The position numbers and the translations under genes were made by a program. 64,000 nt of DNA from Annulohypoxylon bovei var. microspora (lineage: Eukaryota > Ascomycota > Sordariomycetes > Xylariales > Hypoxylaceae), in contig MU405305.1 of assembly GCA_022836615.1 (NCBI GenBank), positions 88,596 to 152,595 on the forward strand. Direction: 5' to 3'. The notes below the pieces were generated by a model, which had not been told where the DNA came from, did not search any database, and saw only the letters and a list, made by a program, of their open reading frames with translations. Shown one piece after another: positions 33,900-45,352 of this stretch (within the stretch, counting starts at the first letter, position 1; the number at the start of each line of letters is the position of its first letter).

Positions 33900-35715
33900 A
33901 TGTACCTGAGGAGCATGACCTTGGCTGGGCTGTTAGCCTTCGCCAGTTCAGTCGAGTCTAGCGTCGTTCGAACAAGTTCCGGAACATTTCAAGGCGGGAA
34001 GTGTAGCACGACGGACGTAAACTACTTCTTCTCGATCCCATACGCCAAACCACCAGTTGGTGAACTGCGATTTGCACCGCCGGAGCCCATATCAAGCTCT
34101 TCAGGCAAGGTGGTCAACGCTACAACCCCGGCCTCGTCGTGTATCCAGTTCTCGGGAGGACTTTTCGATGAATCGAACACCCAGAGTGAAGACTGGTGAG
34201 AATGCTTTACATACCCCCTAAGCGCTGAGTAGCAACCACTGACACGAGCATTGCGCATTGATACAGTCTCTTTCTGGATGTTTGGGTTCCTGCTACTTCG
34301 GAGTCAAAGCTGCCTGTGAAGGTATGGCTATATGGAGGAAGCAACGAGGGCGGCGGAGTATCGGACCCGACGTATAACGGCTGCTTCTCCGCCCAGGATT
34401 CCATCGTGGTTTCGGTCAACTATCGTTTAGGTCCGCTAGGCTTCTTAGCACTCGAAGATCTCGGTTTAACCGGCAATTATGCCATCCAAGACCAGCTTCT
34501 AGCGTTACGCTGGGTGCAAGAAAATATCGCCAAGTTCGGTGGCGACCCGTAAGTCTATCCCGTAGTCCCGAGGGAAAAGACGGCGAGTAAAATTTCCTAA
34601 CTAACAATAGTCGTCTTGTAGGCAGAAAGTGTTGCTTTTCGGAGAATCCGCTGGCGCTATTGACTCCTTCACCATTACTACGCTGCCTGAGATACCACAG
34701 CTGGTGCGAGCTGCTGCTCTGGAATCTGGAGCTGGCAGAGATCTGGCGACGCTGGCCGACTCGCAAGTCTGGTACACGGAGTTCCTTGATGCGATGAACT
34801 GCAGCACACCAGATGTATGCCCTAGATCCCCACTCCGTAGCTCGTGATCGTGTATACTAACTCATTATCCAGGTGTCATGTCTCCGATCTGCCTCGACAT
34901 CGGCGATAAAAGCCGCAGTGGAGGCCATGCCCGCCCCTCCAGTCATGACCGTCAACACGGCTCTAGCCAACAACGGCACCAGAAGCTCCTGGACCGCCGT
35001 GGTCGACGGAAAAGTGATAAAGGAGCAGCCGTCAACCGCCGGAATCAAGGTCCCCGCGATCATCGGCTCGAACGCGATGGAGGGCTCGCTATTCGTCCTC
35101 GCCTCCTACGGCGCGGCCGCGATCCAGAACAAGCTCACCGAGACGCAGTACGACGAGTTCCTGGCGTACAACTTCGGGCCGCTGGCGTCGCGCGTGAACG
35201 AGACCTACTCGGTGGCTGGCACCTTCAACGGGTCGGTGCTGGCGGCCCTGACGACCATCGTCACGGACGTGTCGTACCGGTGCCCGTCGTACCGCGCGCT
35301 GCTCCAGGCGGAGAAGAGCGGCGTCGCCGTGTGGAGCTACCGGTTCTCGCACGTGCCCAGCTGCGGGTGGTACGCGGGGATCGAGTCGGCGTGGATCCCG
35401 TCCCTGGGCGCCACGCACACGAGCGAGATCCCGTTCGTCTTCAACTTCACCTCCGGCATGCCGCCGCCCGACGGCAACTGCACCTTCACCCAGCCGGAGC
35501 AGGCCCTGTCCCGCGACATGAGCCGCGCCTGGACGAACATGGCCGGGCTCGGAAGGCCCGCCGACCAGAGCGCGTGGCCCGCCTGGACGTCCAATGCAAG
35601 CGTGGGCGTGGTGATGGACGACGCGATGGAGCCCGGGGTCGTGGATTATACCGAGTGCATCTTTTGGGACGCGGTGAATTCGGAGCTCAACGAGTATTGG
35701 GATGAGCAGAATTAA
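33900..35715 (+). CDS. Secreted type-B carboxylesterase/lipase, 537 residues
   Basis: Exons 33900-34195, 34267-34548, 34622-34814 and 34873-35715. A signal peptide (MYLRSMTLAGLLAFASSVES) is followed by the family opening FFSIPYAKPPVGELRFAPPE. Next come VKVWLYGGSNEGGG at the oxyanion hole (the family usually has HGGGF or YGGGF there), SVNYRLGPLGFLA, and the nucleophile GESAG with Ser near residue 202. Exon 4 carries GATHTSEIPFVF, whose His would complete the triad. It hydrolyses an ester outside the cell; the substrate is unknown. The last exon is markedly GC-rich compared with exons 1-3, giving long spurious open frames on both strands. The gene follows a secreted hydrolase and a Zn2Cys6 gene on the same strand. 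Confidence 0.9.
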
Positions 35716-36321
35716 GTTCGCGTATTGTATAATGACTTTTTACCAGATAACTATTGTTTAATAATCATCCTAGGAGAATCGCTGTAATATTCTTCAGGTA
35801 ATATACTTGGTGTTCTTTTATGTGAGGAGCAATGATCTCAGTATTTTCCCCAATGTAGACTACCTACCAAGTAAATAATCACCCAAAATATTAATGAAGA
35901 TTCGTGTAAAGAAACATTGTTAGAATTGAATTTAACAATAGCATGCAAGTCCTGGTTGTTGGAATGTAAGTTATCACATGACCGTGGTCATGTGATCAAG
36001 CTTAGACCTTACATAGATTCCTTGCCATTTTTCACCAAATGGCAATACTTAAGAATAACACACACTTTGACCTTACCACTTGTTTTGCATGCGATCGCGA
36101 TTTGCGAATAGCTTCATCTTCTTGAAGACCTTGTCCAACCGACACTGGTTAGGTAATAACTACTAGGTAGGTGCCTACCTAGGTACCTACCTCGTATCAT
36201 TCCTTTACTAACACCTCTAACCCCTAACCCCATTCCTCTAAAACCTCAAGAGCGTCCGATGATGGCCGATCTGGCTAAGTACATCGGCACCTGCCTAAGT
36301 ATATATATATATATATATATA
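35716..36321. other. Convergent 3' region between the carboxylesterase and the STAND gene
   Basis: Contains a hairpin-like palindrome at 35973-35996, a CTAGGTAGG/CCTACCTAGG compound motif at 36163-36192 and the (TA)n tract at 36300. No gene. Confidence 0.6.
35973..35996. promoter_or_regulatory. Perfect 11-bp inverted repeat ATCACATGACC with 2-nt spacer
   Basis: Arms 35973-35983 and 35986-35996. It lies between convergent genes, so it could be a 3'-end hairpin or a paired protein-binding site; the half-site resembles the TCACRTGACC words seen elsewhere. Confidence 0.5.
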
Positions 36322-36322
36322 T
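36300..36322. repeat. (TA)11 microsatellite abutting the STAND gene stop codon
   Basis: The alternating TA tract runs into the TGA stop (36324-36322) of the minus-strand gene, so it forms the start of its 3' UTR. Confidence 0.9.
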
Positions 36323-39300
36323 CAAAATGCTTTTCCAAGTATTCCGCTTTTGAATACCCATCTCATATCTATGTCGTGCCAATCAGTCGGAATGAACTCC
36401 CAGCTGGCGAGATCTGGGCAGTCTTGGTCAAATAATGGACGGAGAGTGCGGCCGAACGTTGACTGTAGCAATTTGATGCGTTGATCTGCGTCAAATGAGA
36501 TACCAATCTCATGATTCCAGTCAATAACTTCTCGTAGAACATGTGCATGGTCTGGAAACCATATCGAGACTAATGCTTTGAAATCAAGCGTTAAGCCGTG
36601 CTCTGCGGTAATCCTGTTTATCGATGCTCCCACTAGAACTACAATTTGTTCATCTGGGAGCCTTTTAAACGACCGTCGCCAAGAGCTGAATCGTATTGTC
36701 TTTACTGTACCTTCTTCACCCGACACCTTCGTTTTGAAGTATGCTTTACGGGCTATTCCAAATTTGGACTTGTATATCCTTTTGCTGAGGACAATGCAAA
36801 CTCCCGGGTTCATTCCATTGTAAAGCATCGAGGCGACTAGTTGAAGATACGGTACATGAGAGTACCGATTCATATCCATGCACCATCTCGCGATGGTGAA
36901 ATCGAATATCGACGGCTTTTCTGATCCAAATGTAAAATCAGATGAGAATTTCCGAGAAAAGAGCACACGGATGGTTTCGAGATGCCTTGGAAATAACACA
37001 GGATAATTAGAAGGGGTTCGATACATGCTGAGGCCGGTGTTGTTAAGCATGGATACTTCAATGCAATCATCCAATAGCCGGGAGTTCAGGTCGGATGCCC
37101 GAGACAGGTATTCAAATAAGCAAAAGTGAGTAGAAATTAAAAAAGGAAGATCATTTACTGGATAACGGCACATCTCGTATCCTAGTGAACTGTATATGGT
37201 CAATTTGGCGGTATTTAGATGTAGATCACAAATTGTGCGGCTAACGTCATCTAAAAAAAGAAAAAATCGTTCCTGGTTTTTCGTTGAAGCTGGATGGAAA
37301 TGAACTTTGTATTGATTTTCCAAATCAGGAGCGAAAGATGGGGAAGGAGCAAACTTCCAAGATCTCGTAACGAGGCCGGTTCCATTTGATATCAGATCCG
37401 GCCCTCTGTTTTGAGTTGCTAATTTGGGGGTAAAATAATATCTCGGTAGTTTCAAGTATCGTAGTGCACCAAGGTAAGTCTGGATGTAGGCATCGAATGG
37501 TTCAAAATTTTGTAACTCAAGCTGGGTCGTCTCTTTGAATTGTTGACTTTTCAGGAACTCCACAATAGATCGGTGCGTAAAATGAACCAAATCACCAAAT
37601 AGATTAGTGATGGAAATCACTATTGGCCTAGTTGAACTGAAATGGGATCGTAACTCGAAGAATCCTTTACATACGCCATATATTCTTTTTCTGGCGTTAT
37701 CCAGCCTTTGGGTATTCTCCGCCGAAGAATACATATTCACTGGTTGCTTCATAGCGAAATCCCTATCTTTGATATATTCCTCCAAGAGGGCAAATTGGAT
37801 TAAGCGTGTGGGCCATTTGAACTGATGGGTAAATAAAGCAAACGATAGGGTTGTGTAGGCAAGCTTTTTATTGGCATTTGGGATCGAGTTGATGAGTTGA
37901 TACATCACTGTAATAATTAGAGTAAGCGACTATTATGTAATAATAGGGGTTTGGTATTGGTGAGAATATCTTCTGGGTAATAGAATGACATTTGCCAAGC
38001 GAAGATAGCATAGTATCTAAAGACAAGACGGGTATTGATGCACTTACAAGGCTCAAGTTCTGTTGGGAAGCATCTCACAACTTCTATGAGGTCTTCCATC
38101 TGGTCGCCGTTCACAAGACCGTCTTCAATGTGTCGAAGAACAGCAACTACCCACAGAAATACTCCCTCGGATCCTTCAACAATTTTTTCTTCTAGAATCC
38201 TTGCATTGCTTGAATTCGGTTCCTTTGTAGAATGAAGTAGAGAAGGTAATTTCATCTCGCGGAATCGACCTTGGATCATGCGCTGGATATCTAGATGTGT
38301 TAGGTCATGAAGCCGGAGTTTAGGACAATCTTGAAACTTTTCCTGGAAAATAGACCACTCGCGACTTGAAATGCAGATCTTTACACTTTGGGTTTTATTG
38401 GTCCAAAGGAATAGCTTTCTGATCAGGTCTGCGTGATTTCCTTCGAATTCGTCAAGACCATCAATGAAGAGAACGAATTTGTGTTTCTTAATGACAATAT
38501 CGGGAGAAATCAGTGATTCAAATCCCTTTTGGCATTCGTGGTGCTCAATATGGATATTTTCCCGATACATGGACGCCTGCCACTGTTCTGGAAATGCATT
38601 GGGAATAAGTTCTGGAGAGTTGGCCAGAAAACAATAAAGAAGTCCACGAACAAGTCCCTTGAGATTCTTTTGGATGGGAGATCCCGGCTTCCAGAAGAAA
38701 AACTTTCCTACGACGAGTTCTGATTCACCTGCCCAGATTCGTAAATATTTTTGGGTGATAAACTGCCGCAATATGTATTTCATCAACGTTGACTTCCCAG
38801 AACCTGGTTTTCCCATCACGTGAAATATTCCATCTCCTTGCTTCAGCCAGGTGACGAATCGATTACGAGACTCAATCATGATTTCCTCTAGGGGCCCGAA
38901 TGATTTTTCTATGGAATTCCGTTGCCTCGAAGTAGATGGTTGGCTAATCGACTTTTCGTCATCTGATAGGTCCGATTCGGGTTCAGAAATGTCGTGGTCA
39001 GACAGTTCAGGGGTATCCGTAGACCATTCAAAGCTCTCATTGTCACTGTCTGTTATATTGCTTATAGGAAGAAAATGATCCCTATCGTCACGGCTGTCGT
39101 TATCTTCGACGTTTTCACTATCGGTAGAATGGTCTTCATCATCGACAGGGTCTTCAATGATTGTAGTCTTAGCGCCGCCACTCTCTTCGTTTTCACTCTC
39201 GGTAGAATGATCATCGTCATCGACAAAGTCTCCAGTACTTGTAGTTTTAGCGTCGCCGCTCTCTTCATCTCTCCGCTCTTCTTCTGACTCGACATCGAGG

Positions 39301-40065
39301 ATCCATTGGAATGTTCCCTCGTACGCTTCTTCAATGTCTTCAAATCTCTCATTCATCAGCTCAAAGCGTAGGCCGTCTAAAACCCGGGCCTGCCTAATTT
39401 TTAGAACAGCCTCTTCCGTCATCCCTAGGAGTGAGCGAATCTGGCTCAGAGCCTCGGAGTTTAGATAGGAGACTTTGCAGCCTGCCTGTAATGATTCGAT
39501 GTTCCTCGCAAGCGACTGCAGCTCGGTTCTACTTGCTTGTCCATAATCGATTAGCTTCTTCAGCCGATCCAAGGACTCGGCCCTAGTTTTACTATCAGCT
39601 TCAGTTCCTATCTATTAATATCGATATTTCTCACCTCATCAAGGTCGTGATCTGTAGATTCAACTGGTCCCTACACCGATCGAGCTTTGATTGCAACCTA
39701 TCCTTTTCGTATTTTTTCTTCAAGTCGCGAAATGCAGTACGGATACTTTCTCTGATGGATTTAGGTTTCCTTGTCTTCAAATTGTCAAGAAGTTGCGTAA
39801 GATCTGACGAGATACTACTGCAGTCTGTAGCAAGTTGCTTCAGTGCTAGTTCCTGGTCCGATATGGATCCGATTAGACTAGATGTCTGAAGACCAGCTGT
39901 GACGGCTTGAAGCCGCTGTGTTTCTAAGGCCAGTTCATTATTGAGAGCGCTAGTGCCAGAAGTTGACATATATATGGCCTTTGACTTGGATAGTAATTTG
40001 TAGCCGAAGTCGAGGAATGTGATAACATTACCAGCAAGCCCTATCGCAGAAAAGAGATCCATCAT
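36322..40065 (-). CDS. Fungal STAND NTPase (NACHT-type NLR-like), 1186 residues
   Basis: Exons 40065-39635, 39591-38048 and 37907-36322, with introns of 43 and 140 nt. Such proteins act as cytosolic non-self or stress sensors, some in heterokaryon incompatibility. N-terminal helical domain: MDLFSAIGLAGNVITFLDFG and the following coiled region (to ~190). A Glu/Asp/Ser linker follows (about 225-365) with a tandem 26-residue repeat. The NTPase has P-loop GKPGSGKST (near 402), Walker B VLFIDGLDEF (near 517), CISSREWSIF and LRLHDLTHLDIQRMIQGRF. After the splice site is a winged-helix-like region ELEPLMYQLINSIP. The C-terminal ~500 residues, containing FTHRSIVEFL, show no WD40, ankyrin or TPR signature and resemble the DUF7791-type tail of this class. 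A two-intron alternative at 38055-37909 lacks a good donor, so one intron is preferred. Confidence 0.85.
39111..39266 (-). repeat. Two tandem 78-nt units in the STAND gene linker
   Basis: Units 39111-39188 and 39189-39266 each encode 26 residues of the pattern EESG-AKTT...D-VDD-DHST-SEN. They differ at about a quarter of residues, so the duplication is not brand-new. Confidence 0.9.
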
Positions 40066-40448
40066 GTGGTCCTGCGAGGAAACTTCCCGGATGAAACATG
40101 AGAAAAGGAGGTTGTCTTTAGAGTAATGCTATCAAGGTATAGATGTGGTGTAGGGTTGGAATGCCCAAGTCGAGTTTGAATGACCTAGGCCTTTGACCAT
40201 ACGAAAAGAAGAAAGCTAAGATTGCTCATCGTTTAAGTAAAGAAATTGCGCACGATAATGGATGGCTTATGAACATATCCAATCACGTTGTTGCCCGCTC
40301 GACCTGCTCGTGTGTAACAGCGTGGTGTACCTGTTAGCCTACGATGTCTGTTCTGCCTAGTGACGCCTTGGGGCCTGATTTATTACCATCTTCGACAAGG
40401 CGATTTTATGGGCTTCCTGTGCTAAGCAGATGCCTTCATTTCGGCGCA
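40066..40448. other. Short intergenic region between the STAND gene and the MFS gene
   Basis: Promoter of the STAND gene and 3' flank of the MFS gene, both minus strand. Nothing else is seen. Confidence 0.6.
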
Positions 40449-42013
40449 TTACTCGTTATGCCGATGGCCAATCCTCTTCAAGATCTCGAATATCCGAGCC
40501 GCATAGTCGACGCTCCCTAGGGTCAACATAACGCCATTGAACAATATCAAAATGCCATAGCTTGTACCATAACTCTTTGGGCACCAAGACGTCTTGCCAG
40601 CCCCCTCATCTATCGACCTCTCGCTTATAGGCCCGCTTACGATGCTGCCGACACCTCTCGCCGCCGCAGCAAACCCCCACAGCAGGCCTAGATCAGCACG
40701 AGGATTGCGTTTCTGGATCTCAAGCCCTATACCGACCCACGTAGAGCTCCAGCCACCGGCAAATATGCCATAGATGAAGGCGAAGCTGCACAGGGCTGCA
40801 AAATCGTCCGCGAATCCCCAGGCGAAGAATACCGCGGCGGCTGCGCCTAGTGATAGGAGAAACAGCGTCACCGAAACATGACAGCGATCGACTAGGTATC
40901 CTGTACAGATGGCACCGATGACGGATGCGACGTTGTACAACGATAGTATGCCCGCCGCAGCCAGCGGCGAGGCACCAAAACGCTGGGCAAATGCTGAGCC
41001 CCGTGTTAGCTGGCAGGAAATCAAGGTTTGGCACACATGGATAGATATTTCATACATGGATAGATATTTCATACATGGAAGATGGATGCCGGGCAAGAAG
41101 TTTCCAAGGGCCTGGAAGATATTGCCAGCTTGAAGGATTAGGAAGATCGGCGTGGTAACGAAGCCCAAAGTACCGAGCTCGGAGGCGTTGGCTGCCCGAG
41201 GCTTGACTCGTTCCCGGAGGAAGTAAATTGACGGCAGGGATAGAATGACAATAGTGACGAACCAAGCTATTAAGATATTGCGATGTCCGTACTTTTCAAG
41301 TCCCCATGTCATGAGAACGCTAGTTACTTTGTCAGTTACAGGTGCTCATGGTTAGAACCTGCTGACGTACGGAATGACTACGCCACCCATAGCCGCACCC
41401 GCTTCTTGAATACCAAATGCGAGTCCCTTGCGCTCGATGAACGATCCGTTTAGAAATTGGATAGTCACCGTATTCACAACGCTAGCACCGAGTCCGTATA
41501 GGATACCTTGCGTCAGAAGCAGATGCCACACCTTAGAAGCAAACGCAGATGCGAGCACGGCTAGACATGTGACGATTGACCCAAAGACGAGTGCTGGCCG
41601 TCTGTATGACTGATATCGTTGCAGGATGATAAATGACGGAGGCGATGTCAAGTATAGAGTGCCCTAGAACCAAGAGTCAGAAGTCAATAACAAGTGACAG
41701 GCTCAGGCTCAGCAAGGAGACTATTTCCACCTACCAACGCCGTAGTGCCAACCGCCGGCAACCCTTCAGGATGGGCGGAGAAGGGCGGATGGGACGAATA
41801 GTAACTCTGGAAAACACCATACGAGAACGGGAACCCCCATGTCAACGCAATCATCAAAAAGCAACCAACCCAAAGGAAAAGCCACGCATGTTTACCACGA
41901 TCTGGTTCTGGATAGGCATGGGCAGGGTTTCTTTGCTGGTCTTCTCCTAGTTGACCCAACTCAATCGATTCTAAGTTCGACTCTTCGACCAACACATGCC
42001 CCTGAGAATCCAT
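40449..42013 (-). CDS. MFS transporter, monocarboxylate-permease (MCT/MCH) type, 453 residues
   Basis: Exons 42013-41735, 41663-41371, 41319-41075 and 40993-40449. Twelve-helix permease of the SLC16-like fungal group; substrates may be monocarboxylates, riboflavin or small metabolites. Seen: an acidic soluble N-terminus, first helix HAWLFLWVGCFLMIALTWGF followed by PFSYGVFQSYY, and GILYGLGASVVNTVTIQFLN in the first half. LGNFLPGIHLPSFAQRFG spans the third splice junction and LLWGFAAAARGVGSIVSGPI lies near the end. The exon 3/intron 3 boundary lies in a 19-nt tandem duplication, giving two GTATGA donors; only the upstream one keeps frame. It resembles the transporter gene at 61882-63276. Confidence 0.88.
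41041..41078 (-). repeat. Duplicated 19-nt exon-intron junction
   Basis: Units 41041-41059 and 41060-41078 are identical. The unit nearer the exon includes the last exonic bases and the GTATGA donor (41074); the other gives a second donor at 41055. Confidence 0.92.
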
Positions 42014-43170
42014 AACAAAAACTGTTCAGGCTGTTGATACTTCTGAGGGATTTCAAAGTTTTAGACGATATGGGGGTCCTTATAGGTAAAATTCATACCA
42101 ACATCGGATCTCCCGTGCGATTTAGCGGGCAGATCGGGAAACCCGAATTGATGATATCCATATGTACCAAAAGGTTAAAGCGCTTCGCAGACGCCCTTCA
42201 GTAAAATCTAGGCCGTGATCGGAAATCTTCTTAGAGGGGCAGCAGGGCGCAGAAAAGGAGGATCGTGTGTCTAATTCGCCAATGAATTATCTTATTACTA
42301 ATTATTTCTTAGAATTAGAAGACCGGGTATTAGTAATAGGCCTTTAGGGGGAAAAAAAATGTTGCGAATAGTTCGCTCTTGCTTTCTCTCTGAGACAGAC
42401 GTGAGAAAAGGAGTCAAGGAAAGATAGACAAACATACCTAAAGTTCTTCTAGAGATAGAAAAGCTGAAAATATGAGTATAACTCTCTGATGTGATATAGC
42501 CTATCTTGTACATCCTGTCTACACATCCGCAAATGTAGATAGTTGATTTTAGTGGCGAATTGATCTAGACATTAGCGCATCCGTATTATCGTATTACATC
42601 TCACGCACTTACGAGGTAAAGTGGCTGAATAGAGTGAGTGAAGAAACTGAGCGGAGTTACTTGGAAGGGTACCTAGGTAGGTAAGTAGAGATCTCCCTCG
42701 ACATAGCCAGAGCCATGAACTCCTTAAGCGTACTCCAACACAAATTCACAAACGAGGCCAAGTAAACCGAGCAGAGCATCAGAAAAATCATCAATTCGGA
42801 AACCATATTCCGTGTGGCCGGGACTACGCCGGCACAATGCAATCGAGTCCCTTATCTCACAAGCGTGCGCGATGCCAAACTATCATACAAAGACAGCAGA
42901 AAAACCCCGTCATAAGCCGTCGCGTGAGAGAGTTGAGAGCAGTTTCCCCTCCGTGACACCCCCTCGTAATAACATAGGAAAGCATGTGCGACAAGACCTG
43001 GCGCCGATAGACCAACCGAAGTCTGCGCAGCTGTCCATGGGATCTCGAGGAAGGCGAGGATAGGCGTGGGGTTCTCAAATGAGATTAGAAGAGAGTAGTG
43101 TGTGTGGGTTGCGGTGTCGTGCTACGTGCCGAGTCGCAGTATGCGCAAGAGAACTCGTCGTGAGGGTGCT
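42014..43170. other. Intergenic region between the MFS gene and TOM22
   Basis: No supported gene. Contains the MFS promoter and TOM22 3' flank, with CTAGGTAGG words near 42672. Confidence 0.55.
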
Positions 43171-43877
43171 CTATAGAGCAGGCTTGGCCTCCTTGCCGAG
43201 CGCAGCGTTGACTTGCTGGGCTGTCAGGGATTCGCCGTCACCACCGGCAGTAAGCAGCTATAAGAATAAATGTTAGCCATCGCCGTCTTCTCGTCGCAAG
43301 GTTCTCGTAGGAAAAGGACATACCTCGCCGCCCATCTCTCGCATCTTCATCTCCTTCTCCATCTCGATCACCTGCTGCTCCTCAGACCAGGCGAGGGCCC
43401 AGGGCACACCGAGAATCAGCGCGGAGGTGCCGAGAATCCAGAGGGTTCTGCCGCCGAAGGAAAGGACGCTGGCGATAGCATCCGTGGTCGCGGTGACGGT
43501 GTTGGATATGGAGGTTCGGGTGTGAGGTGGGATGATGTCACGAAGTGCGTAGAGGCGCTCAGTAAACGTCTCGTCCAACGGATCGTAATCGGACTCGTTC
43601 GAGATCTCAGAATCTAGATTATTGATTATTAGCTATCTGTAAACAAACCGAATAAATGAGACACATGTTGCGACAACCATGTTGGTCTCATCTGGAGGCG
43701 ATATATAGGCGATATATAGGCGATATATAATATACATGAAATGAAATGAAAAAAAAAAAGTCATTAAATTCAATGAGCTCGTGACGTACCGGTGTCCGTG
43801 TAATCCTCGTCATTCTCCTCGGGACCAGGCTGATCCTCCTGGAAATGTTCATCAACGACCTCGGTGAGCTGAACCAT
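43171..43877 (-). CDS. TOM22: Mitochondrial import receptor Tom22, 154 residues
   Basis: Central receptor and organiser of the outer-membrane TOM translocase. Exons 43877-43790, 43613-43324 and 43257-43171; the first intron is 176 nt and contains an 11-nt tandem repeat. An acidic cytosolic N-terminus with MVQLTEVVDEHF and TDTDSEISNESDYDP precedes the conserved LDETFTERLYALRDIIPP. The membrane span is LWILGTSALILGVPWALAW (about 87-105, with the family's Pro at 100). The intermembrane-space tail includes EMGGELLTAGGDGE. The ATG at 43877 is chosen because fungal Tom22 commonly starts MVQLTEV. However, the frame stays open upstream to an ATG at 44054, adding 59 Pro-rich residues. Confidence 0.9.
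43697..43729. repeat. Three tandem copies of GGCGATATATA in TOM22 intron 1
   Basis: Exact 11-nt units at 43697, 43708 and 43719. Confidence 0.95.
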
Positions 43878-44054
43878 TGCGCCGGCTAGTGGAAGTTCGA
43901 GGGTTTCGATATTCTGTTCAGGAATTGCTTGAAGCACCGGAGTGTTAGGTGGAACTCGAGGTAGTTGTGGTTCTTCAAAATCTTCTTGTGGACCTTGTGC
44001 ATCTAGATTGGCAGGACTGCCAGGACTGCCAGGATTGGCCAGCTTGGGACCCAT

Positions 44055-45352
44055 CTTGAATAAAACCTTTAATTGGTCTGGTCGATTGACGAGTCTCCGC
44101 GTTACCAGTACGGTCGCGGCAGGTGTTTGGGGTAAGAGTTGGAGAGTGGAGTAGATGGAGAAGTAAGTATCGTAAAAGCGGACGGTCGCCAGATCTGTGT
44201 GCAGGTTGAACGGCGGGGTACGTTAATCGTTAACTATTTTTTAGGGAAGACTGTTTCTATACAGGGACCTAATACCCCACTGTCACTTATTCTGCCAATG
44301 TACGTTCGTTACCGCCTTCGTTACCGCCTTCGTTACCGCCTTCATTAGGTACCGCCTATAAGATTTACTAGCCCTGGGAGTCATTAAGATATCAAATCCT
44401 TCAGTGCATTCAAGCCCTATAATTGATGCAGCACCTAGGTACACCTAAATATTACAACAACCTTATTCACAACGTCCAAGTTATCTGTTCCCTTTACATA
44501 TAATGATTCCAATTGATCTCTTAATTACGATATGGAACGAGGGAAACAAGGCGATAGACGAAGAGAAAGGAAGAAAGAGAGAAACATTACATCGCGACCA
44601 TTCTCTTCCAACTTCACCTATGACGTCATCCACGACTTGCCCTCCTAAAGCACTACAGGCATAAGAACAAAATTATGTATAACGTTTTCCCCTGTAAATA
44701 CTTTCATTTTTGCAGAAATGTATACCTTGTGTAACCTACCTACCGAGATCATAGCGTCCGGATCCACAATATTTCGCCAAGTCCCTCTCAAGAAGGCGTT
44801 GGTGACGGGGCGGATAATCGTAGGGAGGCTTGTGGAGATGGAGATGCTCTGAATTCAGGGGAACCGCAGACGCAGTACTCAGTAGAGCTGCTCCAGGTAA
44901 AGCCGAGCTTGATCAAAACCTATAACCACAACAACTTATAGTATATCAAATACAAATGTATGTATACGTATGTATATCTATTAAAAACATTAAAACTTAT
45001 ACTCATAACCTAAATATATGTATATCATGGCCAAATCCTCATATATACGTCGTCGTGCCCAAGAGCCCACTACGCATCTAATACTGCCTACTAATCATAC
45101 CAACACTAACACCACACTAACACCACGCACTCAACAAGCTACACCGAAAGAGATTGTTTACTCTAAGTAGGTACCTCATGCGTACAGCTTCTACCGTCTT
45201 CCCACTCGTCATCGCGTCCCGGACCATAGCTGTATATCTTATCATTCCTAATAAAATAGAAAAAGGATAGAGAAAAAAAAAAATCGAAAATCGAAAAACA
45301 CAAAACCCGACTATCGCTAGTACGTCTGTAATGTAGTATGTAAGGCACGCGC
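44055..45352. other. Intergenic region between TOM22 and the Na+/H+ antiporter gene
   Basis: No gene seen. Includes a 12-nt tandem repeat (44307-44342) and an AT-rich stretch near 44930-45020 with many TATGTATA words, probably 3' UTR/flank of the antiporter. Confidence 0.6.
44307..44342. repeat. Three tandem copies of CGTTACCGCCTT
   Basis: Exact 12-nt units upstream of TOM22; a diverged fourth partial unit follows. Confidence 0.93.

Noticed and set aside
34878..35705. Long Arg/Gly-rich open frame overlapping carboxylesterase exon 4, and another on the opposite strand
   Set aside because: Both are by-products of the high GC of exon 4; the frame with GATHTSEIPFVF matches the esterase family.
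37909..38055. Two-intron model for the STAND gene junction with an extra tiny exon
   Set aside because: The second intron would lack a canonical GT donor; a single 140-nt intron keeps frame and gives a family-like ELEPLMYQLINSIP junction.
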